DNA of 64,000 nucleotides. Origin: Mucilaginibacter empetricola. GTDB lineage: Bacteria; Bacteroidota; Bacteroidia; Sphingobacteriales; Sphingobacteriaceae. Below, piece after piece: positions 22,924 through 31,233 of this stretch (the stretch's first letter is position 1; each line of letters starts with the position of its first letter). The translations under genes and the position numbers were made by a program. The notes under the pieces were generated by a model that was given only the letters and a program-made list of their open reading frames with translations, made no database searches and was not told where the DNA came from. The stretch covers positions 62,001 to 126,000 of the forward strand of contig NZ_JANUBZ010000007.1 of NCBI RefSeq assembly GCF_024808665.1, in the 5' to 3' direction.

Positions 22924-25900
22924 TTATATTTTACTAATAGCAATCAAAATTTCATTTTCATCAATCAAGGCCAATTCGCCTTCATTTAGTTCATTATCAA
23001 GCACTATGCTCTCTGCCAAAATTTCGGCGCAAATATATGATAAATTATTATTCACCGCTTCGGTAATAAAAGCATGGTCTTTAAGCCTTACGCTTATCCT
23101 GTCGGTTACTTCAAATTCTTTTGATTTACGCAGATTCTGGATACGGTTTATTAATTCCCTTGAGATCCCCTCCTGTTTCAATTCATTGGTAATGGTAACA
23201 TCTAAAGCCACTGTTAGTTTTCCCAAATTTGCAACTTGCCATCCCGGAACGTCCTCAGCAATGATTTCTACATCAGCAATAGCCACATTATGACCACTTG
23301 ACAGGGTTACTGAACCTTCATTTTCCAATTTAGCAATATCGTCCTGATCCAGGTTTCCAATAGCTTCGGCAACTGCTTTCATATCCTTACCTACTTTAGC
23401 GCCCAGGGCTTTAAAGTTTGGTTTTATCTTCTTTTTGATGAAGCCGGCGGTATCGGTTATGTATTCAATATTTTTAATATTGGTTTCAGATAATATCAGA
23501 TCCTTTACCTGATCAACCTGTTTTTTGAAGGTTTTATCCAGTATAGGCAGTAAAATTTTGCTCAATGGCTGCCTTACATTGATGCTTACTTTTTTACGCA
23601 GCGATAATACCAGCGATGATATATCCTGTGCCATTTGCATACGTTCTTCCAGCGCCTGGTTTACCAAATCTTCATGATATTCAGGGAAATAGGCCAGGTG
23701 AACGGATTCAAAAGCTTCTTTATGCGTTACTTTATTTAAGTCGATGTATAAACGATCGGCAAAAAATGGCGCTATTGGCGACATCAGTTTGGCAATAGTT
23801 ACCAAACAGGTATATAGGGTTTGATAGGCCGATAGTTTATCTGTTGAGTCGTCAGATTTCCAGAAACGGCGACGGCTTAAACGCACGTACCAATTACTTA
23901 AATGTGCATCAACAAAATCCTGAATAGCACGGGCAGCTTTGGTAGGCTCAAAATCAGCATAAAAAGTATCAACTTCTTTAGTAAGCGTATTCAATAAAGA
24001 GATGATCCACTGATCTATTTCTGGGCGATCGGTTATCGCTATTTCAGCTTCGCTGTATTTAAACTTATCAATATTGGCATACAACACGAAGAAGGTATAG
24101 GTATTATATAGCGTACCGAAGAATTTACGGCGAACCTCGTCAATCCCTTCTGCATTAAATTTCAAGTTGTCCCATGGCGAAGCGTTACTAATCATGTACC
24201 AGCGTGGCGCATCGGCGCCAAACTGCTCAATGGTAGCAAAAGGATCAACGCCATTGCCCAAACGTTTTGACATTTTGTTGCCGTTTTTATCCAGCACCAA
24301 ACCGTTTGATATTACATTTTTAAAGGCCACGCCTTTGTTGCCTACTTTTTCGTTTACTTTTCTCACCTCTTCACTTACTTCGCTCAGCATTACGGCTATA
24401 GCGTGCAGGGTGAAGAACCAGCCGCGGGTTTGATCAACACCCTCGGCAATAAAATCGGCCGGGTAGGCGTTAGCAAATTCTTCTTTGTTTTCGAACGGAA
24501 AATGCCATTGCGCGTAAGGCATGGCTCCGCTGTCAAACCAAACGTCAATCAAATCGGGCTCGCGGTACATTGGTTTGCCTGTTGAAGCAACCAATACTAC
24601 ATCATCTACATAAGGGCGGTGCAAATCAAAGCTTGCATCTTTTAAGGCCTCAACGATGTGTTTGTTTTTTGCTGTTTGCTCATCAGATAAAGCACCGCTG
24701 TTGATGGCAAGTACCAATGCTTCTTTCAATTCCTGTATGGAACCAATACATCTTTCTTCCGGACCATTTTCTTCGCGCCAGATAGGCAGCGGCGTTCCCC
24801 AGAAACGTGAGCGTGAAAGGTTCCAGTCAACCAGATTTTCCAGCCAGTTACCAAAGCGGCCTGTTCCGGTTGATTCCGGTTTCCAGTTGATGGTTTTGTT
24901 CAGTTCAACCATTTTATCCTTCAGCGCAGTAGTGCGGATGAACCAGCTATCCAGCGGATAGTACAAAATAGGCTCATCAGTACGCCAGGAGTGCGGGTAA
25001 CTGTGTTCGTATTTTTTTACATCGAACGCCTTGTTCTCTGTCTTTAGTTTGATTGAGATCAGTACATCGGTAGCTTTAAAGCCCGGTGCTTCACGCTCTT
25101 CTTTGGTATAATATTCTTCCTTAACGTAGTAGCCTGCAAAATCGGTAACCTCATCAACAAAGCGGCCCTGTTTATTTACCAACGGCACTTCTTTTCCAAA
25201 CTCATCCAATACCATTACTGATGGTACGTTGTTTTCCTTACAGGCTCTAAAGTCATCCGCACCAAAAACAGAAGCGGTATGCACTATACCGGTACCGTCA
25301 TCGGTAGTAACAAAATCGGCAGCAATTACGCGGAAAGCATTTTTCTCCAGATCCTCATTAGTTACGTAGGGCATTAGCTGCTCGTAATGCATACCCACCA
25401 GCTCAGCGCCTTTATGGGTAGCCTTTACCTGCCATGGTATAATTTTATCGCCGCCTTTATAATCAGCAAACGAAGCATTTTCACCCTCGGCTTTAAAGTA
25501 TTTATTTACCAGATCCTTAGCCAAAACTACCGTAACCGGTTCAAAAGTGTAAGGGTTAAAAGTACGGATGCTTACGTAATCGATTTTTTCGCCTACCGCC
25601 AATGCGCAATTTGATGGCAGGGTCCACGGGGTGGTTGTCCATGCTAATATGTAAACGTCGGTATCGGCATTTTTGAACAAAAGCTCGGAATCTTTATCGC
25701 GTTTTACCTTAAACTGGGCAGTGATGGTGGTATCCTTCACCATTTTATAGGTGCCTGGTTGGTTCAGCTCATGCGAGCTCAAGCCAGTACCTGATTTTGG
25801 CGAATAGGGTTGTACGGTATAGCCTTTATACAATAAATCTTTATTGTACAACTGTTTTAATATCCACCAAAGGGTTTCAATATATTCGTTTTTATAGGTG

Positions 25901-26343
25901 ATGTACGGGTCTTCCAGGTCAACCCAATAGCCCATCTTTTCGGTTAAATCATTCCAAACATCGGTATAGCGCATTACCTCCTTGCGGCAGGCGTCGTTAT
26001 ATTCAGTTACCGAAATCTTTTTACCAATATCTTCTTTAGTAATACCTAACGCCTTTTCAACAGCCAGCTCAATAGGCAGGCCATGGGTATCCCAGCCGCC
26101 TTTGCGTTTTACCTGGTAACCTTTTAGTGTTTTGTAACGGCAAAAAATATCCTTTATGGCGCGCGCCATTACGTGGTGAATACCGGGCATACCATTGGCA
26201 CTCGGCGGCCCCTCGTAAAATGTGTACGGGTTATTGGCCGGGCGACTGCTAATGCTTTTTTCGAAGATGTTTTGTTTCTTCCAGAAATCAAGAACATCCT
26301 TGCCGGTTTGCGATAGATTTAACTGCTTATATTCCTTGTACAT
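22924..26343 (-). CDS. ileS: Isoleucyl-tRNA synthetase
   Basis: The product is 1139 residues from the ATG at 26343, which I prefer over an ATG six codons earlier because MYKEYKQLNLSQ is the usual start. The HIGH-type motif is PSANGMPGIHH (about 47-57) and the KMSKR motif lies near residue 690 (GNKMSKRLGN). An editing domain (TTPWTLPSNCALAVG) and a long C-terminal part without zinc cysteines make it the long, eukaryote-like class of IleS, a class known to be naturally mupirocin-tolerant. It charges tRNA-Ile and heads the operon with dksA-like and lspA. Confidence 0.96.
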   Translation of the reverse strand: MYKEYKQLNLSQTGKDVLDFWKKQNIFEKSISSRPANNPYTFYEGPPSANGMPGIHHVMARAIKDIFCRYKTLKGYQVKRKGGWDTHGLPIELAVEKALGITKEDIGKKISVTEYNDACRKEVMRYTDVWNDLTEKMGYWVDLEDPYITYKNEYIETLWWILKQLYNKDLLYKGYTVQPYSPKSGTGLSSHELNQPGTYKMVKDTTITAQFKVKRDKDSELLFKNADTDVYILAWTTTPWTLPSNCALAVGEKIDYVSIRTFNPYTFEPVTVVLAKDLVNKYFKAEGENASFADYKGGDKIIPWQVKATHKGAELVGMHYEQLMPYVTNEDLEKNAFRVIAADFVTTDDGTGIVHTASVFGADDFRACKENNVPSVMVLDEFGKEVPLVNKQGRFVDEVTDFAGYYVKEEYYTKEEREAPGFKATDVLISIKLKTENKAFDVKKYEHSYPHSWRTDEPILYYPLDSWFIRTTALKDKMVELNKTINWKPESTGTGRFGNWLENLVDWNLSRSRFWGTPLPIWREENGPEERCIGSIQELKEALVLAINSGALSDEQTAKNKHIVEALKDASFDLHRPYVDDVVLVASTGKPMYREPDLIDVWFDSGAMPYAQWHFPFENKEEFANAYPADFIAEGVDQTRGWFFTLHAIAVMLSEVSEEVRKVNEKVGNKGVAFKNVISNGLVLDKNGNKMSKRLGNGVDPFATIEQFGADAPRWYMISNASPWDNLKFNAEGIDEVRRKFFGTLYNTYTFFVLYANIDKFKYSEAEIAITDRPEIDQWIISLLNTLTKEVDTFYADFEPTKAARAIQDFVDAHLSNWYVRLSRRRFWKSDDSTDKLSAYQTLYTCLVTIAKLMSPIAPFFADRLYIDLNKVTHKEAFESVHLAYFPEYHEDLVNQALEERMQMAQDISSLVLSLRKKVSINVRQPLSKILLPILDKTFKKQVDQVKDLILSETNIKNIEYITDTAGFIKKKIKPNFKALGAKVGKDMKAVAEAIGNLDQDDIAKLENEGSVTLSSGHNVAIADVEIIAEDVPGWQVANLGKLTVALDVTITNELKQEGISRELINRIQNLRKSKEFEVTDRISVRLKDHAFITEAVNNNLSYICAEILAESIVLDNELNEGELALIDENEILIAISKI

Positions 26344-26374
26344 CAATGTATTCCACCTCAAATTTTAGAGGTTG

Positions 26375-26382
26375 CAAAAATA
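26375..26382 (-). promoter_or_regulatory. Likely -7 element of the ileS operon
   Basis: TATTTTTG on the minus strand, 32 nt before the ileS start, fits the TAnnTTTG element. No clear TTTG is found at the right distance upstream, so the promoter is only half supported. Confidence 0.35.
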
Positions 26383-26464
26383 CGGAAATTAAGATGAAAA
26401 ATGTTATAGAAGTGTGAAATTGAGGGTGATTTTTATTGAATTAGGGTGTATAAACCCGCATAAC

Positions 26465-26484
26465 GATGGGTCTAAAACCTTGAA
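26465..26484 (+). repeat. GATGGGT end motif, copy 1
   Basis: This 20-mer matches the reverse complement of 28376-28395 at 18 of 20 positions and shares GATGGGT-x-TAAAAC with 27971-27985. The three copies border the serine hydrolase gene and the large structured gap behind it. Confidence 0.5.
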
Positions 26485-26497
26485 TTATGTGAAAATT

Positions 26498-27889
26498 TTA
26501 GTTGCCGGGCTGTTCCAGTTTTTTGATAATGTCTTTTCCTGACTGACTATTGGGGTTAAGCTGTACTGATTTTTTATAGTTTAGCAGGGCGTTTTGTTTA
26601 TCCCCTTTGTCGGCATAGGCTTCGCCTAAACTATCAAACACATTCCATGAGTTGGGGAAAAGTTTGGTATTGTATTCAAAAACAATAATGGCGTCGGCCA
26701 TTTTATTTTTGCCCAAAAAGTAATAACCAATTTCGTTTAATGTGTTTTCGTCATCAAAACCATATTCATCGGCATGCGTCTTTTTTAAATCGTTATAAAA
26801 AGCAATAAACTGATCGCCTGTTAAACTATCCAGCTTATTTTGAAAGCTGATTGATATTGATTTTGCCGGTTTGGCATATGGCTGATCATCTAAAATGGCT
26901 TGTATGGCGCCGTTAAACTGATATAAGCTTACGTTTTTGTTGTTGGTGAGCAGTATTACCGTGCGCCCTTTCGGTGGATCAGATACCAGCAAGGCCTGAT
27001 AATCGTAAGCGGTACCATCATGACTGTGGTTGATCAATTTATCTCCATCCATATTGCCTCCGCCTAATCCGGATTGCTTTCCCGGTGCTATGGGTATTAA
27101 AATGTCGCGGGTTGATTGCGGGGTGATTAGCTTGAAATTGGCTATGGCTTGCGCCCATTTATAAAAATCATCGAGCGTAACGGCCGTCCAGCCAGAAATA
27201 GGAATAGTGATCGCATCAGGCTGAAAGTTTTTGTCGTAGCCCCGGGCCATCAGCGGCACTTCAGCACCGGGGTCAACTACGGAATTACTCATGCCCGAAG
27301 GTGTCAGTATTTTTTGCTGCACAAACTGATTAAATGGCATACCCGTTATTGCTTCAATAATGCGGCGACGCAAAAACACGTTATTGTTATTGTAGGCATA
27401 TTTGCTGCCTGGTTCAAAATCCAGACTTTTTAGCTGCATTAAATCGGCCATGTTATCGGCATCGGTTTTAACGGTTTTCCATTTTACATCGGGTATTCCG
27501 CTGGTGTATTGCAGCAAATTTTTTATGGTGACGGTATTGGCCCAGGCAGGCAATTGAGGCAGGTATTTCGAAACCTTATCATCTAAACTCAACTTTCCCT
27601 GGTCTTTCAGCATCATCAGGGCCACGGCGTCAAACTCCTTAGCTATTGAACCGATATGAAACCTGTATTGGGTGGTAAGCGGTGTTTTTTCCGAAGCATC
27701 GGTAAAACCCATGGCAGCTTCATACAAAACCTTACCATCATCGGCCACCAAAACATTGCCTTTAAAAAGCCCGAGTTCATATGCCCTGACCATGTAAGCT
27801 TGTATTTTTTCGACTTTGGTAGTTTGCGCCGTTACTGCACCGGCAATAAAACACAAACATAACCATGCAAATCCTGCGTGTCTTTTCAT
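26498..27889 (-). CDS. Secreted serine hydrolase (beta-lactamase/PBP4-like) with TPR tail
   Basis: From the ATG at 27889 the 463-residue protein has a signal peptide (MKRHAGFAWLCLC..., ending in VTAQ), a class C beta-lactamase-like domain with the SxxK motif in GSIAKEF and a YNN segment as the second motif, and a C-terminal TPR part (DSLGEAYADKGDKQNALLNY). Such exported esterase/peptidase relatives act on peptidoglycan or small esters. A paralogue with the same domain order is at 56110-57591. The original longer frame adds seven residues that spoil the signal peptide. Confidence 0.82.
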   Translation of the reverse strand: MKRHAGFAWLCLCFIAGAVTAQTTKVEKIQAYMVRAYELGLFKGNVLVADDGKVLYEAAMGFTDASEKTPLTTQYRFHIGSIAKEFDAVALMMLKDQGKLSLDDKVSKYLPQLPAWANTVTIKNLLQYTSGIPDVKWKTVKTDADNMADLMQLKSLDFEPGSKYAYNNNNVFLRRRIIEAITGMPFNQFVQQKILTPSGMSNSVVDPGAEVPLMARGYDKNFQPDAITIPISGWTAVTLDDFYKWAQAIANFKLITPQSTRDILIPIAPGKQSGLGGGNMDGDKLINHSHDGTAYDYQALLVSDPPKGRTVILLTNNKNVSLYQFNGAIQAILDDQPYAKPAKSISISFQNKLDSLTGDQFIAFYNDLKKTHADEYGFDDENTLNEIGYYFLGKNKMADAIIVFEYNTKLFPNSWNVFDSLGEAYADKGDKQNALLNYKKSVQLNPNSQSGKDIIKKLEQPGN

Positions 27890-28055
27890 GTTGATTGAAG
27901 CAATTTTCAAGTAGACACACCAAATGCATTTTTAGTTACAAAAAGGAGGAGATTTTTAAATATAGATAGCGATGGGTTTAAAACTAAGAGTGTTCGAAAC
28001 ATAAAAAAGGGTGTCATGCTGAGTAATAAAATCCGGGGACTGTGAAGGTGAAATG

Positions 28056-28094
28056 ACAAAAAATGCGCCGTAGGTGCAAAATATCGGTAGAAAT
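28056..28094 (-). repeat. REP/BIME-like element, copy 4
   Basis: On the minus strand, ATTTCTACCGATATTTTG is followed by GCACC-TAC-GGCGC and a T-run that continues into GTCATTTCAC; the same tail is found at copy 1 (14761-14797). Confidence 0.6.
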
Positions 28095-28182
28095 ATTGTT
28101 GTGACCAATTTTAGCGTGCTGTAGGTACGCCACCTTGCATGCGTATGGGTTTCGTACCTACGGCACGACATAATTGTTGTCG

Positions 28183-28219
28183 TTTTTTCTACCAATATTC
28201 GACCCCGATGGGGTCATCC
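28183..28219 (+). repeat. REP/BIME-like element, copy 5
   Basis: TTTCTACCAATATTC leads into the hairpin GACCCC-GAT-GGGGTC (28201-28215). It forms an inverted pair with copy 4 over about 90 nt. Confidence 0.65.
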
Positions 28220-28227
28220 ACGCTGAA

Positions 28228-28308
28228 AAACTTAGTTTTTAAAACTAAGTTTAGTACCGCTATATGTCATGGGTAGGCACTCGAAGCATGTGGGCAAAGG
28301 TCTCTGCG
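28228..28308 (+). repeat. Palindrome plus 48-nt block (copy 2)
   Basis: AAACTTAGTTTT, one T, then its exact complement (28228-28252), eight bases, then the 48-nt block (28261-28308) that matches 14657-14704 at 40 of 48 positions. The order palindrome, short spacer, block is the same in both copies. Confidence 0.65.
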
Positions 28309-28426
28309 CTCACCCTTCGAGTGCCTCAGGGTGACATCCCTATCATATTTCGTAATAAAACCAAGGTTTCGAACATTCAAGGTTTAAAACCCATCCTACG
28401 GAAGGAGATAAAACGATAATAACTTA

Positions 28427-28888
28427 TTAAGCCTTTTTCTTCTTTTTTGCAGGAGCCTTTTTAGCTGCAGGAACAACAGCGCCTTTAACTTTATAAACAA
28501 ATATAAAAATAAAGGTAGCTACGGCTGATCCCTGCTGCATAATCAAATCGCTTCGAACCAGCAAAACAAGCGGTTTGTAAAAGAAGTGATATAAAGCGAT
28601 GAACACTATTTCTACACAAACAAATATGAGCAGGCGGTTTTCGGTAGTGGGTTTTCTGAGCGATGGGATGAAAGCCAGGGCAAGCGCCATTAAAACCCAG
28701 GATGCAGCATTAGATCGTGTAAACAACCACACTCCAGAGAAATAAGTTTTTATGAGCGTGCCGTATTGCGGAAATGCAATGCCGTGATTAAACAATGGAT
28801 AAATGCTGTATAAAATCATATAAACAAGCGGTGCAAGTAACGCTGCGCTTAACCATACTTTTAAACTGTATATAAATGCCTGTTTCAT
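28427..28888 (-). CDS. Membrane protein with lysine-rich tail, unknown
   Basis: The 153-residue protein has four predicted membrane segments (about residues 10-35, 55-80, 83-105 and 112-138) and ends in a strongly basic tail, AAKKAPAKKKKKA, that would lie in the cytosol and bind phospholipid heads or nucleic acid. I do not recognise the family. It stands alone, with the large repeat region behind it and the TIGR01777 gene in front. The intact frame, ATG start and clear topology make it a real gene. Confidence 0.65.
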   Translation of the reverse strand: MKQAFIYSLKVWLSAALLAPLVYMILYSIYPLFNHGIAFPQYGTLIKTYFSGVWLFTRSNAASWVLMALALAFIPSLRKPTTENRLLIFVCVEIVFIALYHFFYKPLVLLVRSDLIMQQGSAVATFIFIFVYKVKGAVVPAAKKAPAKKKKKA

Positions 28889-29028
28889 TTGTTTGTGAGA
28901 TATTTTTTGCGGTAAAATTTAATTGGCAAACGAATATATGCAATTTATAGAAAATACCAAGAGCAACGTCGCCATAGCGGTTGGTATTTGATATCACGAC
29001 AAACGAAACAACATTTATATTGTTATAA

Positions 29029-29949
29029 TTAGCAAGCTAAAATCTCTTTAACTGCAGTTATAGCGGCTTCATACTGAAATTTAAAGCCATTATCCAGCAG
29101 TCGTTTTGGTTTTACCCAGCGGCTTTTCAAAATCAGTTCTGTTTCTGTACCGATAATAACTGCCCCGGCTTCCAGCAGCCATTGCGGGGCGGGTAATCCC
29201 ACAGGGCAGCCCTGGGTTTTGCGAATAATATGCATCAACCGGTCATTTTTTACGGCATACGGCGCGGTGCAATTAAAAGCGCCGTTTAATTGCTGATGAT
29301 CGGCCAGCCATTCGGTAACACGGGCAGCATCGTGCTCGTGTATCCATGATACATATTGTTGCCCGTTACCCTGTTTGCCACCCATGCCCAATTTTGTTAG
29401 GTTAAGCAAACGAGGGAACACGCCATCACTCCTGCCCAAAACTATTCCCATTCGCAGGGCTACTTTGCGTGTTTTTGGCGTAGTGTATTTATTAAAAGCC
29501 GCTTCCCAGGCATTACAAACGTCGACAGAAAAACCACAGCCAATTTCGCCGGTGTCCTCATCCTGCGGATGATCTTCAGCATGACGGTAAATGGTGGCAG
29601 AAGTTATATTGATCCATAATTTTGGCGGTTCAAACAAATCGTGGATCACTTCGCCCAGTAGCTCAGTTGGCAATAACCTTGAAGCAAAAATTTCGGCTTT
29701 GTTTTTTTCGGTATAGCGGCAGTTTACATTTTTGCCGCAAAGGTTAATCAGCATATCGGCATTAACCAATTCGGCCGCCCATTTGCCGCGGGTTTTGCCA
29801 TCCCAAACCACGGTGCGGATATTGTTTTCGGTTTGCTCTTGATGGCGACTTAGTATCACAATTTCATCAGCTTTGCCTGCATAATATTTAGCCAGTACGG
29901 TGCCCAGGTAACCGTTGCCGCCGGCAAGCACTATTTTTTTATATTTCAT
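29029..29949 (-). CDS. TIGR01777 family NAD(P)-dependent epimerase/oxidoreductase
   Basis: The 306-residue protein starts with a Rossmann loop (LAGGNGYLGTVLA) and contains the family parts VVWDGKTRGKW, LINLCGKNVNCRY, RKVALRMGIVLG and the C-terminal DUF1731-like segment PAPQWLLEAGAVIIGTETELILKS. It is an extended short-chain dehydrogenase/epimerase of the YfcH type; substrate unknown. It is followed upstream (54 nt) by the DCC-family membrane protein gene, so both may be transcribed together. Confidence 0.87.
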   Translation of the reverse strand: MKYKKIVLAGGNGYLGTVLAKYYAGKADEIVILSRHQEQTENNIRTVVWDGKTRGKWAAELVNADMLINLCGKNVNCRYTEKNKAEIFASRLLPTELLGEVIHDLFEPPKLWINITSATIYRHAEDHPQDEDTGEIGCGFSVDVCNAWEAAFNKYTTPKTRKVALRMGIVLGRSDGVFPRLLNLTKLGMGGKQGNGQQYVSWIHEHDAARVTEWLADHQQLNGAFNCTAPYAVKNDRLMHIIRKTQGCPVGLPAPQWLLEAGAVIIGTETELILKSRWVKPKRLLDNGFKFQYEAAITAVKEILAC

Positions 29950-30003
29950 GATGTTGGTTGATTATTGAATTGGTTGATTAAGTGAGTGGTTGATTGGGTT
30001 TGA

Positions 30004-30822
30004 TTACGTTAAAACGATCAGCAATACCATCAACCTATATAAAACCCAGGTGATAGTTAGGGTGTAATTGAGCCCTAAAAGCTTGCTGCGGCGCAGATGT
30101 TCTAAAAACATTAATCCGGCTATTGCCATAAAATACAACGTGTATATTATTGGGTTGATATTGATAAGGTGATGTAAAGCCAATGGAATAAAGAGTAGTA
30201 AACTTCCGGCGAAAGAGATGGTCATTATATTGCCGAGGTAGTTCCATAATTTTTCTTTGGCGATGATGCCGATGATAATACCCTGAAAAATGATTTGTCC
30301 GCCGCAGATGAAGTATTCGCGATACGCGTTTCCGGCAGGCACTACCCCGTTTAATAAATGTGTATAAGCAGTAAGCATATACCCTGTGCAAAACCAGGTG
30401 AACAGTAAATAAGCTATACGATAATGCAATTTAAAAGTAGGCTGATAGCTGTAACCATCGCCAACAGCCGGTGCCGGGATAATTACCCGCCGGTTATAGC
30501 TGATAAACGCATAAAACTTACTCATTAACCAAACAAAGGGCTTGCATAAAAACAGCGGCGCAAAAGCGGGACAAGCATTGCCTAAAATTTTGAAAATGCT
30601 TTTTACGCCGTAAGTAACTTCCCCATTTTGAAGGTTTACCAGGGCAATTTCGTTTACGGCGCGTTGCTTATCAATTAGTGGACAAACCGTATCCATGTTG
30701 TTTTGGTAATCCATCCGCCCATCTTTAGGTAGCATGCCGGTTTTAATAAAGGCGTTGGTATACAAATTACACATCGGGCATTCGCCGTCAAATAGCACCA
30801 TGTGATTTTCCAATGTTTTCAT
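30004..30822 (-). CDS. DCC-family thiol-disulfide oxidoreductase-like membrane protein
   Basis: The 272-residue protein begins with the DCC motif in VLFDGECPMCNLYTNAF, where the two Cys form a CxxC site after D13, then has about five membrane segments in its second half (from about residue 130). DCC proteins are thioredoxin-like; the membrane fusion suggests a role in envelope disulfide or lipid chemistry. It is upstream of the TIGR01777 gene. Function within the cell is unknown. Confidence 0.75.
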   Translation of the reverse strand: MKTLENHMVLFDGECPMCNLYTNAFIKTGMLPKDGRMDYQNNMDTVCPLIDKQRAVNEIALVNLQNGEVTYGVKSIFKILGNACPAFAPLFLCKPFVWLMSKFYAFISYNRRVIIPAPAVGDGYSYQPTFKLHYRIAYLLFTWFCTGYMLTAYTHLLNGVVPAGNAYREYFICGGQIIFQGIIIGIIAKEKLWNYLGNIMTISFAGSLLLFIPLALHHLININPIIYTLYFMAIAGLMFLEHLRRSKLLGLNYTLTITWVLYRLMVLLIVLT

Positions 30823-30975
30823 ATTTTCAATAATTAATGAAACATATTAATAAAAAATAAACCGGATCTGAATCCGATTTTGCTGATGATCGTTTTAGCT
30901 TATCAGCATACAAATATAAATACATTTTTAAACTTTCAATAATTATTGAAAGTTTATTTTGATAATTATTTAATT

Positions 30976-31143
30976 ACCTTCTTTGCGCGAAGCGGAGAGA
31001 AGGTCGACGATCCGCCTAAAGGCGGAGAACGTCGGGATGAGTCGATACCGCTGATGCATTGACGCTAATGTCGCTCGCAGAAGGGACTCACCCGATCTAC
31101 GCTGCGCTGGATCACCCTCTCTATGGCAAGCCATAAAGAGGGT
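30976..31143. repeat. Cluster of three hairpins in the 411-nt gap before the DCC gene
   Basis: The gap has three strong stem-loops: ACCTTCT/AGAAGGT (30976-31004), CGAC-CCGCC/GGCGG-GTCG (31005-31034) and ACCCTCT-TATGGC/GCCATA-AGAGGGT (31114-31143). In GC content it differs from the AT-rich flanks. No frame of note runs through it. It looks like an inserted repeat element, related in style to others in this genome, though no second copy is in the window. Confidence 0.55.
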
Positions 31144-31171
31144 TGGAAAATTTTTTTAACTTAACGTAGCC

Positions 31172-31207
31172 CCAATAAAAAAGCCCCGCAACATTAGTTG
31201 CAGGGCT
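31172..31207 (-). terminator. Terminator of the GH3 gene
   Basis: On the minus strand AGCCCTGCAAC and GTTGCGGGGCT pair (one mismatch) around ATGTT-like loop bases and are followed by TTTTTTATTGGGG, a standard intrinsic terminator 27 nt after the stop of the GH3 gene. Confidence 0.8.
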
Positions 31208-31233
31208 AAGCTTAGTTATAGTTTATGTTAAGT

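Larger units (their letters stand above)
27890..28426. repeat. Large structured intergenic region with nested inverted repeats
   Basis: This 537-nt gap carries no convincing gene. GATGGGTTTAAAAC at 27971 and TTTAAAACCCATC ending at 28395 form the outer arms; GTGTTCGAAAC (27991-28001) and GGTTTCGAACAT (28366-28376) the next ones. Inside are two REP/BIME-like copies (28056-28094 and 28183-28219), a hairpin of CGTGCTGTAGGTACG with CGTACCTACGGCACG (28115-28168), a palindrome and the 48-nt block. The whole looks like a composite of mobile repeat units inserted into each other. Confidence 0.6.
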
